A stretch of 64,000 nucleotides of DNA, from contig JAEEJA010000077.1 in the NCBI GenBank assembly GCA_016281605.1, positions 1 to 64,000 on the forward strand. Direction: 5' to 3'. Shown one piece after another: positions 38,240 to 46,155 of this stretch. A program made the position numbers and the translations under genes. The stretch's first letter is position 1; the number at the start of each line of letters is the position of its first letter. The notes below the pieces were generated by a model that was not told where the DNA came from, made no database searches, and saw only the letters and a program-made list of their open reading frames with translations. This DNA comes from Lachnospiraceae bacterium. Its GTDB lineage: Bacteria; Bacillota; Clostridia; Lachnospirales; Lachnospiraceae.

Positions 38240-38325
38240 AGGGGATTTCTCCGACTGAATATAGTTTATCATAATCCCCACTTTCGCTTCGCTTAGAAGT
38301 GGAGGATTCTCCGACTGAGTTAAAT
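38240..38325. repeat. Hairpin unit flanked by CCGACTGA direct repeats, copy 2
   Basis: A complete unit (38251-38325) with arms CCCCACTT/AAGTGGAGG between CCGACTGA repeats follows the end of a partial unit (GGGGATTTCTCCGACTGA at 38240). Layout and flanks match 241-318. The right end reaches the stop codon of the downstream hydrolase gene at 38320, so the repeat supplies sequence at that gene's 3' end. Confidence 0.6.
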
Positions 38326-39096
38326 CAAAGGAGCAAACTCTATACCGCTCCCCTCTATGGCTTCACCTATTTTTTCTTCATTATCCATATGCATGATATA
38401 AACCTTTATACCATTCTCTGTTAGCCCCTTTAAAAACTCCAATCTCTCGCTTATGCAAAGGTGTACCGGTGATTTGTTGTAGGCCATCTCCACGTAAAAC
38501 TCAGCGTCCTTCGTATTATTTAAATATGCTTCATAAGGTTTAAGTGTACAGGTGTCTCCGGAAAATATGACATCTTTCCCGTGTATCATAAGCTTGTAAC
38601 CAAAGCACCTGCCGGCCAGCTCAGGCGAGTGAGTTGTGGAAATCGCTTCCAACCCCCACTTATCCAGTTCCTCCGCCATTATTATGGAATACGCATCATC
38701 TGCACAGCCTTCAAGACGCTTGAGAAGGTATATAAGATCCTGCTTCACTTCATCAGAAGGCGTAATTACATACACCGGAAGCTTCCATACGTAGTAACAA
38801 AAGTGAATGAGCATAGCAATACCACTGACGTGATCTCCGTGAGTATGGGTTACAATCACATAAAACTTTACTCCTTCACTTCCCTCGGATATCGAACTTT
38901 TGGGGGTATCGTCAGAAAACTGATTAGCTCTATATTTACTATTGTATGCATGTATCAAACCATCAGGCCCCATTTTTCTGATTTTGTGAAAAGAAGACAT
39001 GGGACAGTCCAGCAAAATAATGTCTTTTTTGTCTACAAAGAAGGCACTGTTCTGATCATCAGTAAATGCAGCGCCCCTTCCCAAAAATTCAAGCAT
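38320..39096 (-). CDS. Metallo-beta-lactamase-fold hydrolase
   Basis: The 258-residue cytoplasmic protein has the zinc motif THTHGDH near residue 94, followed by further ligand positions including HSPELAG and the Asp in SGDTC. It resembles the RNase Z/phosphodiesterase-like branch of the fold, but lacks a clear RNase Z exosite, and the substrate is unknown. The last codons abut a hairpin repeat. AAGGAG lies 11 bases upstream of the ATG. It is probably transcribed with queF, about 140 bp downstream across the repeat. Confidence 0.82.
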   Translation of the reverse strand: MLEFLGRGAAFTDDQNSAFFVDKKDIILLDCPMSSFHKIRKMGPDGLIHAYNSKYRANQFSDDTPKSSISEGSEGVKFYVIVTHTHGDHVSGIAMLIHFCYYVWKLPVYVITPSDEVKQDLIYLLKRLEGCADDAYSIIMAEELDKWGLEAISTTHSPELAGRCFGYKLMIHGKDVIFSGDTCTLKPYEAYLNNTKDAEFYVEMAYNKSPVHLCISERLEFLKGLTENGIKVYIMHMDNEEKIGEAIEGSGIEFAPLI

Positions 39097-39217
39097 ATCT
39101 ACTTTGTAACTCCTTTTGATTATTGAATAACTAAAGATATTGTATCACATTTTGGTTTGAAGGTAAAGGAACAGTTAGGGCATTTCGAGGTCTTTGTTTT
39201 GCAGAAGATGATAATAA

Positions 39218-39370
39218 AATCCTTATGTAAAAGGTAAAAAGAAACAAATCACAATAAATATTGATGAAGTAACAATTGAATATTTTAAGGATAAAGCAGA
39301 ACATACCGGTATCCCATATCAATTATTGATTAATCTTTATTTATCTGATTGTGCAAAAAAACAACCGAGA
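39218..39370 (+). pseudogene. Remnant of an RHH/BrnA-like antitoxin
   Basis: A plus-strand frame reads NPYVKGKKKQITINIDEVT then YFKDKAEHTGIPYQLLI and NLYLSDCAKKQ. This is the C-terminal part of ribbon-helix-helix antitoxins of the CopG/BrnA type (TGIPYQ.LINLYLRDCA). The N-terminal part is missing: a stop codon lies just upstream and no start is available. No toxin gene is beside it. It is followed by a terminator-like hairpin at 39401-39447. Confidence 0.75.
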
Positions 39371-39400
39371 ATTACAGATATCATGGAAGTGATAAATTCG

Positions 39401-39447
39401 AAAAAACTCTCTGAAGTAATAATAACATTACTACAGAGAGTTTTCTT
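39401..39447. terminator. Bidirectional terminator-like hairpin
   Basis: Arms AAAACTCTCTG and CAGAGAGTTTT with inner pairing enclose a short loop and are followed by TTTTCTTT on the plus strand. It could end transcripts from either side in this stretch of gene debris. Confidence 0.75.
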
Positions 39448-39477
39448 TATTTACAATGCATGCCAAATAAGCAATTA

Positions 39478-39695
39478 TTATCTTGTTTTAAATCTAACGG
39501 TTATTTTATTGTTTTGTTTATCCATTACTACTAATGAATTCCATTTTCCTTTATTAAGCTTATTTGAAACTTTATTAAGTATAAAGATGTATTTTCTAGA
39601 GCCATTTTTTACTGAAAGTCTTTTTCTATTTAGTTTAATTATCTTTATACCCTGAGCAGATCTAATTATAACCTTTTTATTTAACGTATAGGTTT
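39478..39695 (-). pseudogene. C-terminal remnant of a surface protein
   Basis: A minus-strand frame without a start codon reads KKVIIRSAQGIKIIKLN and ends in NNKITVRFKTR before TAA. It aligns over its length with the last 65 residues of the cohesin protein at 46156-47820 (SKVVIIKATKKIKTFKING ... NKKSVKFKIR). It is thus the detached C-terminal domain of a related secreted protein. The 5' end stops at the junction with the ABC-transporter remnant near 39695. Confidence 0.65.
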
Positions 39696-39696
39696 T

Positions 39697-40114
39697 CTTG
39701 ACAGAGCAACCGAAGGTGATTACGTAATAGACGGCGTTAATGTAAATGAAGCGAATGATAATGAACTATCCCTTATAAGAAATCAAAAAATCGGCTTCTT
39801 ATTTCAAACCTATAATCTGGTGGCAAAAACTTCTGCACTAAAAAATGCTGAGCTTCCCATGCTGTATGCCGGTGTCCCGAAAAATGAAAGGCGAGAAAAA
39901 GCTGCAGATATGTTAAAGCTTGTTGGCATGGGCGAAAGTTGGTATCGCACTGGGCATCGGAGCATCCTCACTTTTGGGATACGTCGCAAGCCCATCTGTA
40001 ATCAGTATAGTTGGATCACTCCTTTTCTCACTGGCAATCGGACTCTTCTTCGGTTATTACCCTGCCAATAAGGCAGCTAAGATGAATCCTATAGATACAT
40101 TGAGATATGAGTAA
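39697..40114 (+). pseudogene. Decayed MacB/LolD-type ABC transporter, ATPase fused to permease by deletion
   Basis: The first part (39697 to about 39940) encodes an ATPase segment LDRATEGDYVIDG and GFLFQTYNLV (Q loop), starting just after where the Walker A motif should be. It then breaks at LVGMGES before the signature motif. The second part, in a different frame (about 39940-40114), encodes the C-terminal end of a MacB-type permease, ending in ANKAAKMNPIDTLRYE. A deletion therefore removed the rest of the ATPase and most of the permease. It cannot make a working transporter. Confidence 0.85.
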
Positions 40115-40147
40115 TTAAAGTGAAACGTGAGCGAATTTTTAAGTCAC

Positions 40148-41635
40148 TTATTCACAAAGCCTTTTTATAAGACTAACTATTTCACGATTATAGGGACAAT
40201 TATCAATCAGTTTTTTGGGTATTGGCATTTTGCCTTTTTCACCATTTTTAAAATATGTTATAAGAGTATTGATAAGTGTTTCCGTATCGCTATGAATGAT
40301 AGCCTCAATTTCCGGTGTGATTTCTGACTTATCCTCAGGAGTCACAAAAAGAGGCTCATCAGAGTGCATAAGTTTAGGATAATTTTCTTCTATATGCATC
40401 AAAAATTCAAAATCTTTTTTTGTTACTTTATCATCATCATGAACGAGGTATATGCACCCGGTTTCAGTTTCAAGATCAACGGTCTCGTGAATAGTATCAG
40501 TCTGACCTGCATTTGTTACCCACCCGGAATGGAAGCTTTTCATCCCCATCAGAATCGGAATAATACCGGAAGAAGAAATGTGCTGATCGGTTTCTGATGA
40601 AAAGTCTTTCGAGTAGCCTTTTCTGATTGGCTTGTACGGGCGGTTTCTAAACTCTTTATGAAACTCCTTATTTAGCATACTATCCAGTATTATATCTGTT
40701 TCATGATATCCAAATACCTTATCAAGAAAGTCTGAGGGCGCACTGCCACCCAGTACCCTGCAATTAGCTTCTATAAGAACCGGTCCGTCTTTATCTATCA
40801 TGTATTCGCCGTGAACAGGTCCATCTGTTATTCCGATGGCCTGCACGGCCTTAAAAGCATAATCAACAAGTTCATTTTCTTTCATCCCAAGTTCATTAAT
40901 AGTTTCATAGCCTTGATAAATCATAGCTCCTGCGGAAGTACGTTTTTTGAAATATCTAAAAATTGAGGTTAGCGCAGGGACACCATCTCTACTGATAGTA
41001 TTTACTATATACTCATCTCCAAAAATACGCTCCTGAATCATCAGACGATTGACAGCTTCGCCAAACATATTTTCCGCTTTACTCTCTTGGTCAAATGCTT
41101 TGATAAGCTCATCTTTACCGTGAACAAGATGAACACCTACCGATGCCACACCGTGTACTTGTTTTATAACTGCATCTTCCACACATGTTTCCTCGATAAA
41201 AGATATACAATCCTCTCGGGAAGACACTTCTTTACCCCTTATATATCTCAATCCTGCCGCCTTTAAGCATCTTTGCATTTCATCTTTTTCAGTCATAGCT
41301 TTGATATTTGAGTAAGGATTTCCCACCAAACCGAGACTGTCCGCAAGTCTTGTCCCAATTATAACTCCTTCCTCTCCACCCGGAAGAATAAGGCGCGGAT
41401 TAAGTGCTTTGATTTCTTGCAAAGTAATCTCATAATTTAGATTTTCTTTTATTATGGTTATGGGATAATCAATTCTTCGGTATTTTACCCGGCGCTCTTC
41501 GTCCATTAACTTACGGGCATATCCTTCAGGGATATATGCCTCCAATATCACGGGGTTATACCCTCTCTGACGTATATCTTCAAGATAATTAAATGCAGTT
41601 GACATCGCTTCAGCGATAATTATATTTTCCTTCAT
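40148..41635 (-). CDS. ATP-grasp ligase of unknown substrate
   Basis: The 495-residue protein has an N-terminal Rossmann-like domain, an ATP-grasp domain (about 110-310) and a C-terminal extension of about 180 residues. It shows the metal-binding EANCRVLGG and the nucleotide-binding stretch VEDAVIKQVHGVASVGVH. ATP-grasp enzymes of this layout ligate a carboxylate to an amine, for example in dipeptide and peptide natural products (L-amino acid ligases). Its start overlaps the stop of a MATE transporter gene by four bases (ATGA), so the enzyme and exporter are co-translated. I infer that the exporter removes the product. The acceptor and donor cannot be named from sequence. Confidence 0.82.
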   Translation of the reverse strand: MKENIIIAEAMSTAFNYLEDIRQRGYNPVILEAYIPEGYARKLMDEERRVKYRRIDYPITIIKENLNYEITLQEIKALNPRLILPGGEEGVIIGTRLADSLGLVGNPYSNIKAMTEKDEMQRCLKAAGLRYIRGKEVSSREDCISFIEETCVEDAVIKQVHGVASVGVHLVHGKDELIKAFDQESKAENMFGEAVNRLMIQERIFGDEYIVNTISRDGVPALTSIFRYFKKRTSAGAMIYQGYETINELGMKENELVDYAFKAVQAIGITDGPVHGEYMIDKDGPVLIEANCRVLGGSAPSDFLDKVFGYHETDIILDSMLNKEFHKEFRNRPYKPIRKGYSKDFSSETDQHISSSGIIPILMGMKSFHSGWVTNAGQTDTIHETVDLETETGCIYLVHDDDKVTKKDFEFLMHIEENYPKLMHSDEPLFVTPEDKSEITPEIEAIIHSDTETLINTLITYFKNGEKGKMPIPKKLIDNCPYNREIVSLIKRLCE

Positions 41636-43380
41636 GAGATATCACCTATTGTGAGACTTGTGGAATTCAAACCTAATATATATTCATGTTTTATTCTGAA
41701 ATATTTTGTAAGCATAAGCTCATTTGCAGTCAAATCGGTACTATTTGTATTTATGGGATAAAAAGCCTTACCGGGACTTCGAAATATAATACAATAGCTA
41801 TTTTCATCAGAGCATATCATAATATCAGCTGATATATCGGAATCATTATTTTTTTGAATATAAGTAAACATTTCTTCAACAGCAAGGCATATTTTATATA
41901 AAACTCCTTTATCAATGTCATACTCTTTCATACTTTCTGAAATAATACTTCCTGCTTCAGCCGGACTTCTCATACCATCCAATGAAAAGCTACATAATGC
42001 TTTCAGTGGATACTCTTCATCAAGAAGTAATATGGGCGAGTACCTTCCCTTCGACTTTTTTACTATTCTGTGATTTACAATAACAATAATAATCGCTATC
42101 ACAATCATACTTACAGGAAAAGCTAATATAATTCCATATCCACCAATCAAAAGATACATTATCCCTCCTATCAGGGGTATGGATACTGCTTTATCAAGAA
42201 CACCGAGTACTGATGCATAGGTTGTTCTATCAAGGGTATTGTAGACATCTCTTAGCAATAATACAATACTGCGGAGAGGATAATAAAAAACATATAAAGG
42301 AGTGAGCGTCGCAATAAGTTCAAGCGATGCTTTTTCCCGTATATTAAAGAATGCAGCGACATTATTTGAAAAAAGCAAAAATATAACGGATATAACAGTA
42401 CATACAGAAAATATCACTATAGCAACACGCTTTGTAAGAGTGCGAATACCAAAATAATCCCCCTCACCTTTAAGGATAGCAGTAAAGGAAGCATTGTTAT
42501 CAACTATTCCGGAAAGAGCTATGGAAATAAATGAATCCATTTGATAAAACAGCGACATGGTAACTAAACCCGATGTTCCAAATGCAGCATTCATGAAATA
42601 ATTGCAAAATACTGTTGTAATCGCATATCCGGCCTGCCCTATGCCCGAAGGAAACCCCTTACTTACTATATTCAAAATGGTTTTTTTGATTTTTTCGGGT
42701 TTTTCCATGGAAAAGGGCACTTTAGATTTGATGCAAATAATAACAACAAAAAATAATACTACAGTATAAGATAATAAAGTAGCAAGGGCAGCACCCTCAC
42801 ACCTCATGCCAAATCCTTGGATCAAAACTATATCAAGAATTATATTTAAAACGTTAACAACAACCACAATTATTGTTGACAAAAACGGCTTCCCTATGAT
42901 AGGCAGAAAAAAACTAAGATGCATAAGTACTATACCTACTGGAACAAACAAACTTAATATCTTAATATATTTATCAAAGTCAGCTCTCAATTCCGCAGGG
43001 CAGCCAAATATATCTCCAATAAATGTATGAAATACAAGCAGAAACACCAATAATAGCATTCCCGTAAATACAGCTAATAAGGCAGATGTTGTAAAATATT
43101 CATCTGCCTTTTTATTATGTTTTTTTCCGAGATTTTCTGCATAAAGAATAGAACCGCCCATCCCGGTGATGGTATATATCATGCAGACCAAAAAAACAAT
43201 TGGCGTCCCGAGATTTACTATTGCAAATGACTCTGAATTTAAAAGCTGTCCTACTATGAGGCTGTCTGCAAATTCACTCAGAGATATCCCGACTGCCGTC
43301 AGCGTAGCAGGCACCATGTACTTCCCATAGGTGCGACTTAGGATATCTCCCGATCTTCTTAATTTTTTATACATTTTCAT
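41632..43380 (-). CDS. MATE-family exporter with a C-terminal ATPase-like domain
   Basis: The 582-residue protein has twelve likely membrane segments (about residues 15-440) with the MATE pattern of two six-helix halves. After residue 447 comes a cytoplasmic domain of about 135 residues. It resembles the histidine-kinase-like ATPase (HATPase, SpoIIAB-like) fold, with an N-box-like segment LAVEEMFTYIQKN, but the glycine-rich boxes are degenerate. Such fusions are uncommon. The start has almost no ribosome-binding site and lies four bases after the stop of a truncated ATPase gene, so it may be translated by reinitiation. The stop overlaps the start of the ATP-grasp gene. Confidence 0.85.
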   Translation of the reverse strand: MKMYKKLRRSGDILSRTYGKYMVPATLTAVGISLSEFADSLIVGQLLNSESFAIVNLGTPIVFLVCMIYTITGMGGSILYAENLGKKHNKKADEYFTTSALLAVFTGMLLLVFLLVFHTFIGDIFGCPAELRADFDKYIKILSLFVPVGIVLMHLSFFLPIIGKPFLSTIIVVVVNVLNIILDIVLIQGFGMRCEGAALATLLSYTVVLFFVVIICIKSKVPFSMEKPEKIKKTILNIVSKGFPSGIGQAGYAITTVFCNYFMNAAFGTSGLVTMSLFYQMDSFISIALSGIVDNNASFTAILKGEGDYFGIRTLTKRVAIVIFSVCTVISVIFLLFSNNVAAFFNIREKASLELIATLTPLYVFYYPLRSIVLLLRDVYNTLDRTTYASVLGVLDKAVSIPLIGGIMYLLIGGYGIILAFPVSMIVIAIIIVIVNHRIVKKSKGRYSPILLLDEEYPLKALCSFSLDGMRSPAEAGSIISESMKEYDIDKGVLYKICLAVEEMFTYIQKNNDSDISADIMICSDENSYCIIFRSPGKAFYPINTNSTDLTANELMLTKYFRIKHEYILGLNSTSLTIGDIS

Positions 43381-43384
43381 TTAC

Positions 43385-43828
43385 TTATAAACAAATTGTC
43401 ATATAGGGTGGAATACAAATCACCTCATCCTTCACATTATCCTTAATTGAAATCAGCGATCCTGTCTCAATATAATCATATCTCCCATCAGCCACAAGAT
43501 ACTTTATCATCTCTCTGGCTGTCGGATATCTTTGAACTTCATCAAATATAATCAAGCTTTTTCTTTCTTTCAGTTCTACACCATAAATATTTTGAAGCAT
43601 CATAAATAATGTGTCTATATCATTATTGAATTTAATAAAATACTTTTTTATTTCTTCTGAAGTTCTGGCAAAATCTATCAAGAGAAAGCTTTCATACTCA
43701 TTTCGTGCAAATTCTTGTACTATTGTTGATTTTCCGACTCGTCTGGCACCCTCAATCAGAAGTGCTTCTTTACCATTCGTTTTTTTCCATTCCAAAAGCC
43801 TATTATATATTTTTCTTTCAAAAATCAT
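43385..43828 (-). pseudogene. Truncated AAA ATPase (DUF4143-type family), N-terminal part only
   Basis: The 147-residue frame contains the Walker A motif GARRVGKSTI, the Walker B-type IIFDEVQRYP and the segment YIETGSLIS, typical of the AAA_14/DUF4143 family, whose intact members have about 400 residues. After this it diverges and stops, so the nuclease-like C-terminal half is lost. A good GGAGG site remains, so a short product could still be made. It lies directly upstream of the MATE gene. Confidence 0.8.
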
Positions 43829-43968
43829 TCTCGCATACCTCCGGAAAGTATCTTTACTCTATAATACTACCAATATAAAAAAGCACAATATAAAAACACT
43901 TTAATCTTTGGTGTATGCGCAGTTTTATTTCAAAACAATGAATGGCGTATACGCACTTTTAGCATTCC

Positions 43969-44247
43969 TTAACTCTTTAAATCGCTAATACATTTTTTTA
44001 ATTCTTCTATTTCTTTTTGCTCAGCTTTAATCTTAGCAATTTCATCGGAGAATTCGTTTTCTTCGTCATCCTTATGTTTAGAAAAATACTCCTTTCCGAT
44101 TCTGTTATAAGTATCATCTACATTTTTCTGATGAGAGCGAAGCTTCGCCTTAAGTGCAGTCACATCTCTTGCTTCTTTAATCTTATCTCCTACTGTCTGA
44201 CCTGCCTCAGCGAGGGCATCTGCCATTTCATCAAAAATATTACTCAT
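43969..44247 (-). CDS. Small coiled-coil protein of unknown function
   Basis: The 92-residue product is nearly all helix, rich in Glu and Lys, with no signal or membrane segment. The N-terminal MSNIFDEMADALAEAGQTV is amphipathic. I do not recognise a specific family; it resembles the coiled-coil part of small clostridial proteins that carry a zinc ribbon, but no Cys pairs are present here. It has a plausible AAAGGA site. Confidence 0.6.
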   Translation of the reverse strand: MSNIFDEMADALAEAGQTVGDKIKEARDVTALKAKLRSHQKNVDDTYNRIGKEYFSKHKDDEENEFSDEIAKIKAEQKEIEELKKCISDLKS

Positions 44248-44315
44248 ATCATTATCCGTCCTTTCTTTGTTATTTGTTATTTGTTATTTATTATCTTTAT
44301 TGTTTCTTTGAAGGA

Positions 44316-44537
44316 TTATCTCCGGGAAAACAATTCTTCATAGACAGCTTCAGAAACAAATTGCATCATTTCCGAATCGCTTTCAAACTCCCTATCCGGT
44401 ATTCCTTTTTGTTTGCAATAATCTGAAATTACAGCTTTTACCTCATTAATATCAGGTGAATCCTTATCTCCTAAGCCAAATCTTGCTGTTTGAGTCATAA
44501 TACTTGACAATTTAAGCAAAGTTTTTGAATCTACCAT
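44316..44537 (-). CDS. Small protein of unknown function
   Basis: The 73-residue product is helical and acidic with no recognisable domain. An upstream in-frame ATG at 44594 lacks a ribosome-binding site, whereas the ATG at 44537 has AAGGAG nine bases upstream. It lies 68 bp upstream of the coiled-coil protein gene and may share its transcript. Confidence 0.6.
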   Translation of the reverse strand: MVDSKTLLKLSSIMTQTARFGLGDKDSPDINEVKAVISDYCKQKGIPDREFESDSEMMQFVSEAVYEELFSRR

Positions 44538-44914
44538 TTTAAAAATCTCCTTAAAAGCGCAGCCATTGGTTTTTATTATTATATAATAAATCAAAACTGA
44601 CGTCTATACAACATTTTTGCTTTCTAAAATGTTGATTTACGGACATTTTTCAAGAAAATAATAATCAACAACAAAAGCATGGGCAAATATACACCCCAAA
44701 AAATGAGCCTTGAGTTATTCAATAACGAAACAACACAGGGCTCATATAATATTTTTTAATATCAATATACTTTTATCGTCGGGCTAATCCATAGTACTTT
44801 CCTTTGCCTATAAGATAGAAATATTTTTTACGGTTTTGTTTAATGATCTTAATTGTGTAATCTCGGCCATACTTTATGTACGCTCCTTAATAGTGCTACC
44901 ATCATTAACAAAAC
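44538..44914. other. Gap with a terminator and no clear gene
   Basis: The region holds the terminator at 44697-44745. A minus-strand open stretch (44773-44886, ending in IIKQNRKKYFYLIGKGKYYG and ARR) has no start codon and might be a gene remnant, but I cannot assign it. Confidence 0.4.
44697..44745 (-). terminator. Terminator-like hairpin
   Basis: Arms ATGAGCC/GGCTCAT with an inner TTATT/AATAA pairing are followed by TTTTTT on the minus strand. It lies about 170 bp downstream of the DUF2442 gene. Confidence 0.7.
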
Positions 44915-45124
44915 TTATAATTCTATGCTATCATAGGCATAACTATCCCGATAAACTGTTTCCGGGGCTATGTCGATTTCGCCATTGTTCCATGTGATAA
45001 CTCCATGAAACAGAACAGGGTTACTGAATATTTTTTCATCTGCAAGAGAATCAAAAGCAGAACCTTTAAGCATTGTTGTATCAAAAATGTGCTTTTCTCC
45101 TGTGGAAAACGTTACAATCATCAT
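44915..45124 (-). CDS. DUF2442-family small protein, possibly N-terminally degraded
   Basis: The 69-residue frame contains the DUF2442 pattern: TFSTGEKHIFD, the central LADEKIFSNPVLFHGVITW and GEIDIAPETVYRDSY at the C terminus. DUF2442 proteins often sit in toxin-antitoxin-like pairs with DUF4160 proteins, which are not seen here. Homologous N-terminal sequence (KIIDVKPLCGG) continues in frame upstream to about 45165 without an ATG, so the ATG at 45124 may be secondary or the gene may have lost its start. Confidence 0.6.
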   Translation of the reverse strand: MMIVTFSTGEKHIFDTTMLKGSAFDSLADEKIFSNPVLFHGVITWNNGEIDIAPETVYRDSYAYDSIEL

Positions 45125-45282
45125 GCCGCCACATAAAGGCTTGACATCAATAATCTTCTGAAAATTGTTGCAAAGTAGAAACCATTTTTCACAACAAGAC
45201 CGAATATCTATATTAATTTGATTATTATTTCAGTAGAAAAATCAGCTCATAGCTCTACATTTAAAAAATGTGGTGATTATAT

Positions 45283-45954
45283 TCATATCTTTCTTATTTT
45301 CATTCCGGTTATCTTGTAACCATATGATGATTCGTCATTTAAAGCTAATGTATATTTTATTTTATAATTAGGTTTTCCGTTATCGCGCCCCCAATAGCCA
45401 TAATATATTTTTTTCGTAACATCAATAAAATCACTTCCTGAAGAAAATCTGTACCCTGTTGCACTATATGACGTTTCTCCCTCGTTACTTGCTTTATAAA
45501 TAACAATCTCGCCTTTACTCTTAAAAACATCATAAGTCCAGCTTACCTGTTTTGTTGAGCTAACATCTTCTTTACCAAGCATTCTGCCGAACATTTCTAA
45601 AGAAGTATTATTAAGATCGTCATCTGAAAAGCTAAAAGTTTCATAACCGAATTCTCCCATTCGAATACCATTATCATCATCTACATTAATTGAAAGAGCT
45701 GAAAAGCGTGCCATATTGTTATTACTTAATTTGATATTCCATTTTTTCTTATTACGAGTTGATTTCTCGGTTAAAATACTTATTTCAGCCTTCTCCATAT
45801 TCTTTAGTAACTTTTTAATACTTACTTTATTTATTTCAATATTTTTACTTTTAACATCAGCTATTGGAGAAACGCATAGTGAAAGTGCTGTTACGAATAC
45901 AACAGCTACTTTTTTGATACTATTTTTTCTGTAATTATTAAATATTGTTTTCAT
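45283..45954 (-). CDS. Secreted protein of unknown function
   Basis: The 223-residue product has a signal peptide (KKVAVVFVTALSLCVSPIAD) and a soluble extracellular domain rich in Lys, Ser and Tyr. No known motif is visible. TGGAG lies upstream of the start. It lies about 200 bp downstream of the cohesin-protein gene in the same direction and may belong to the same surface programme, but the gap contains repeats and no obvious terminator or promoter. Confidence 0.65.
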   Translation of the reverse strand: MKTIFNNYRKNSIKKVAVVFVTALSLCVSPIADVKSKNIEINKVSIKKLLKNMEKAEISILTEKSTRNKKKWNIKLSNNNMARFSALSINVDDDNGIRMGEFGYETFSFSDDDLNNTSLEMFGRMLGKEDVSSTKQVSWTYDVFKSKGEIVIYKASNEGETSYSATGYRFSSGSDFIDVTKKIYYGYWGRDNGKPNYKIKYTLALNDESSYGYKITGMKIRKI

Positions 45955-46110
45955 TCTATAATCTCCATTCTTGTTATTTAATTACAAGTCTATTTGATAA
46001 TTCATAGTCTACACTCAATAATCTACTTCGTTTATTCTTTTAAGTCGGTCTGATTACCAAACAAAATAATATTCTCCAAGATGACAGAGAAACAATTTTT
46101 CTAAATCTAT

Positions 46111-46139
46111 TTTGCTATGATTTACACTAATTTGCTATG
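46111..46139. repeat. Pair of TTTGCTATG direct repeats, 20 bp apart
   Basis: Two identical nine-base boxes at 46111-46119 and 46131-46139 lie two helical turns apart, about 160 bp upstream of the 223-residue protein gene. They could be a regulator site. They do not match the AGTTTTG motif of the two promoters listed at 53944 and 62729. Confidence 0.4.
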
Positions 46140-46155
46140 TGTAGTATACCAGCAA

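Noticed and set aside
38179-38320. preQ1 riboswitch upstream of queF
   Set aside because: The region is filled by the CCGACTGA hairpin repeat and lacks the compact preQ1 aptamer core.
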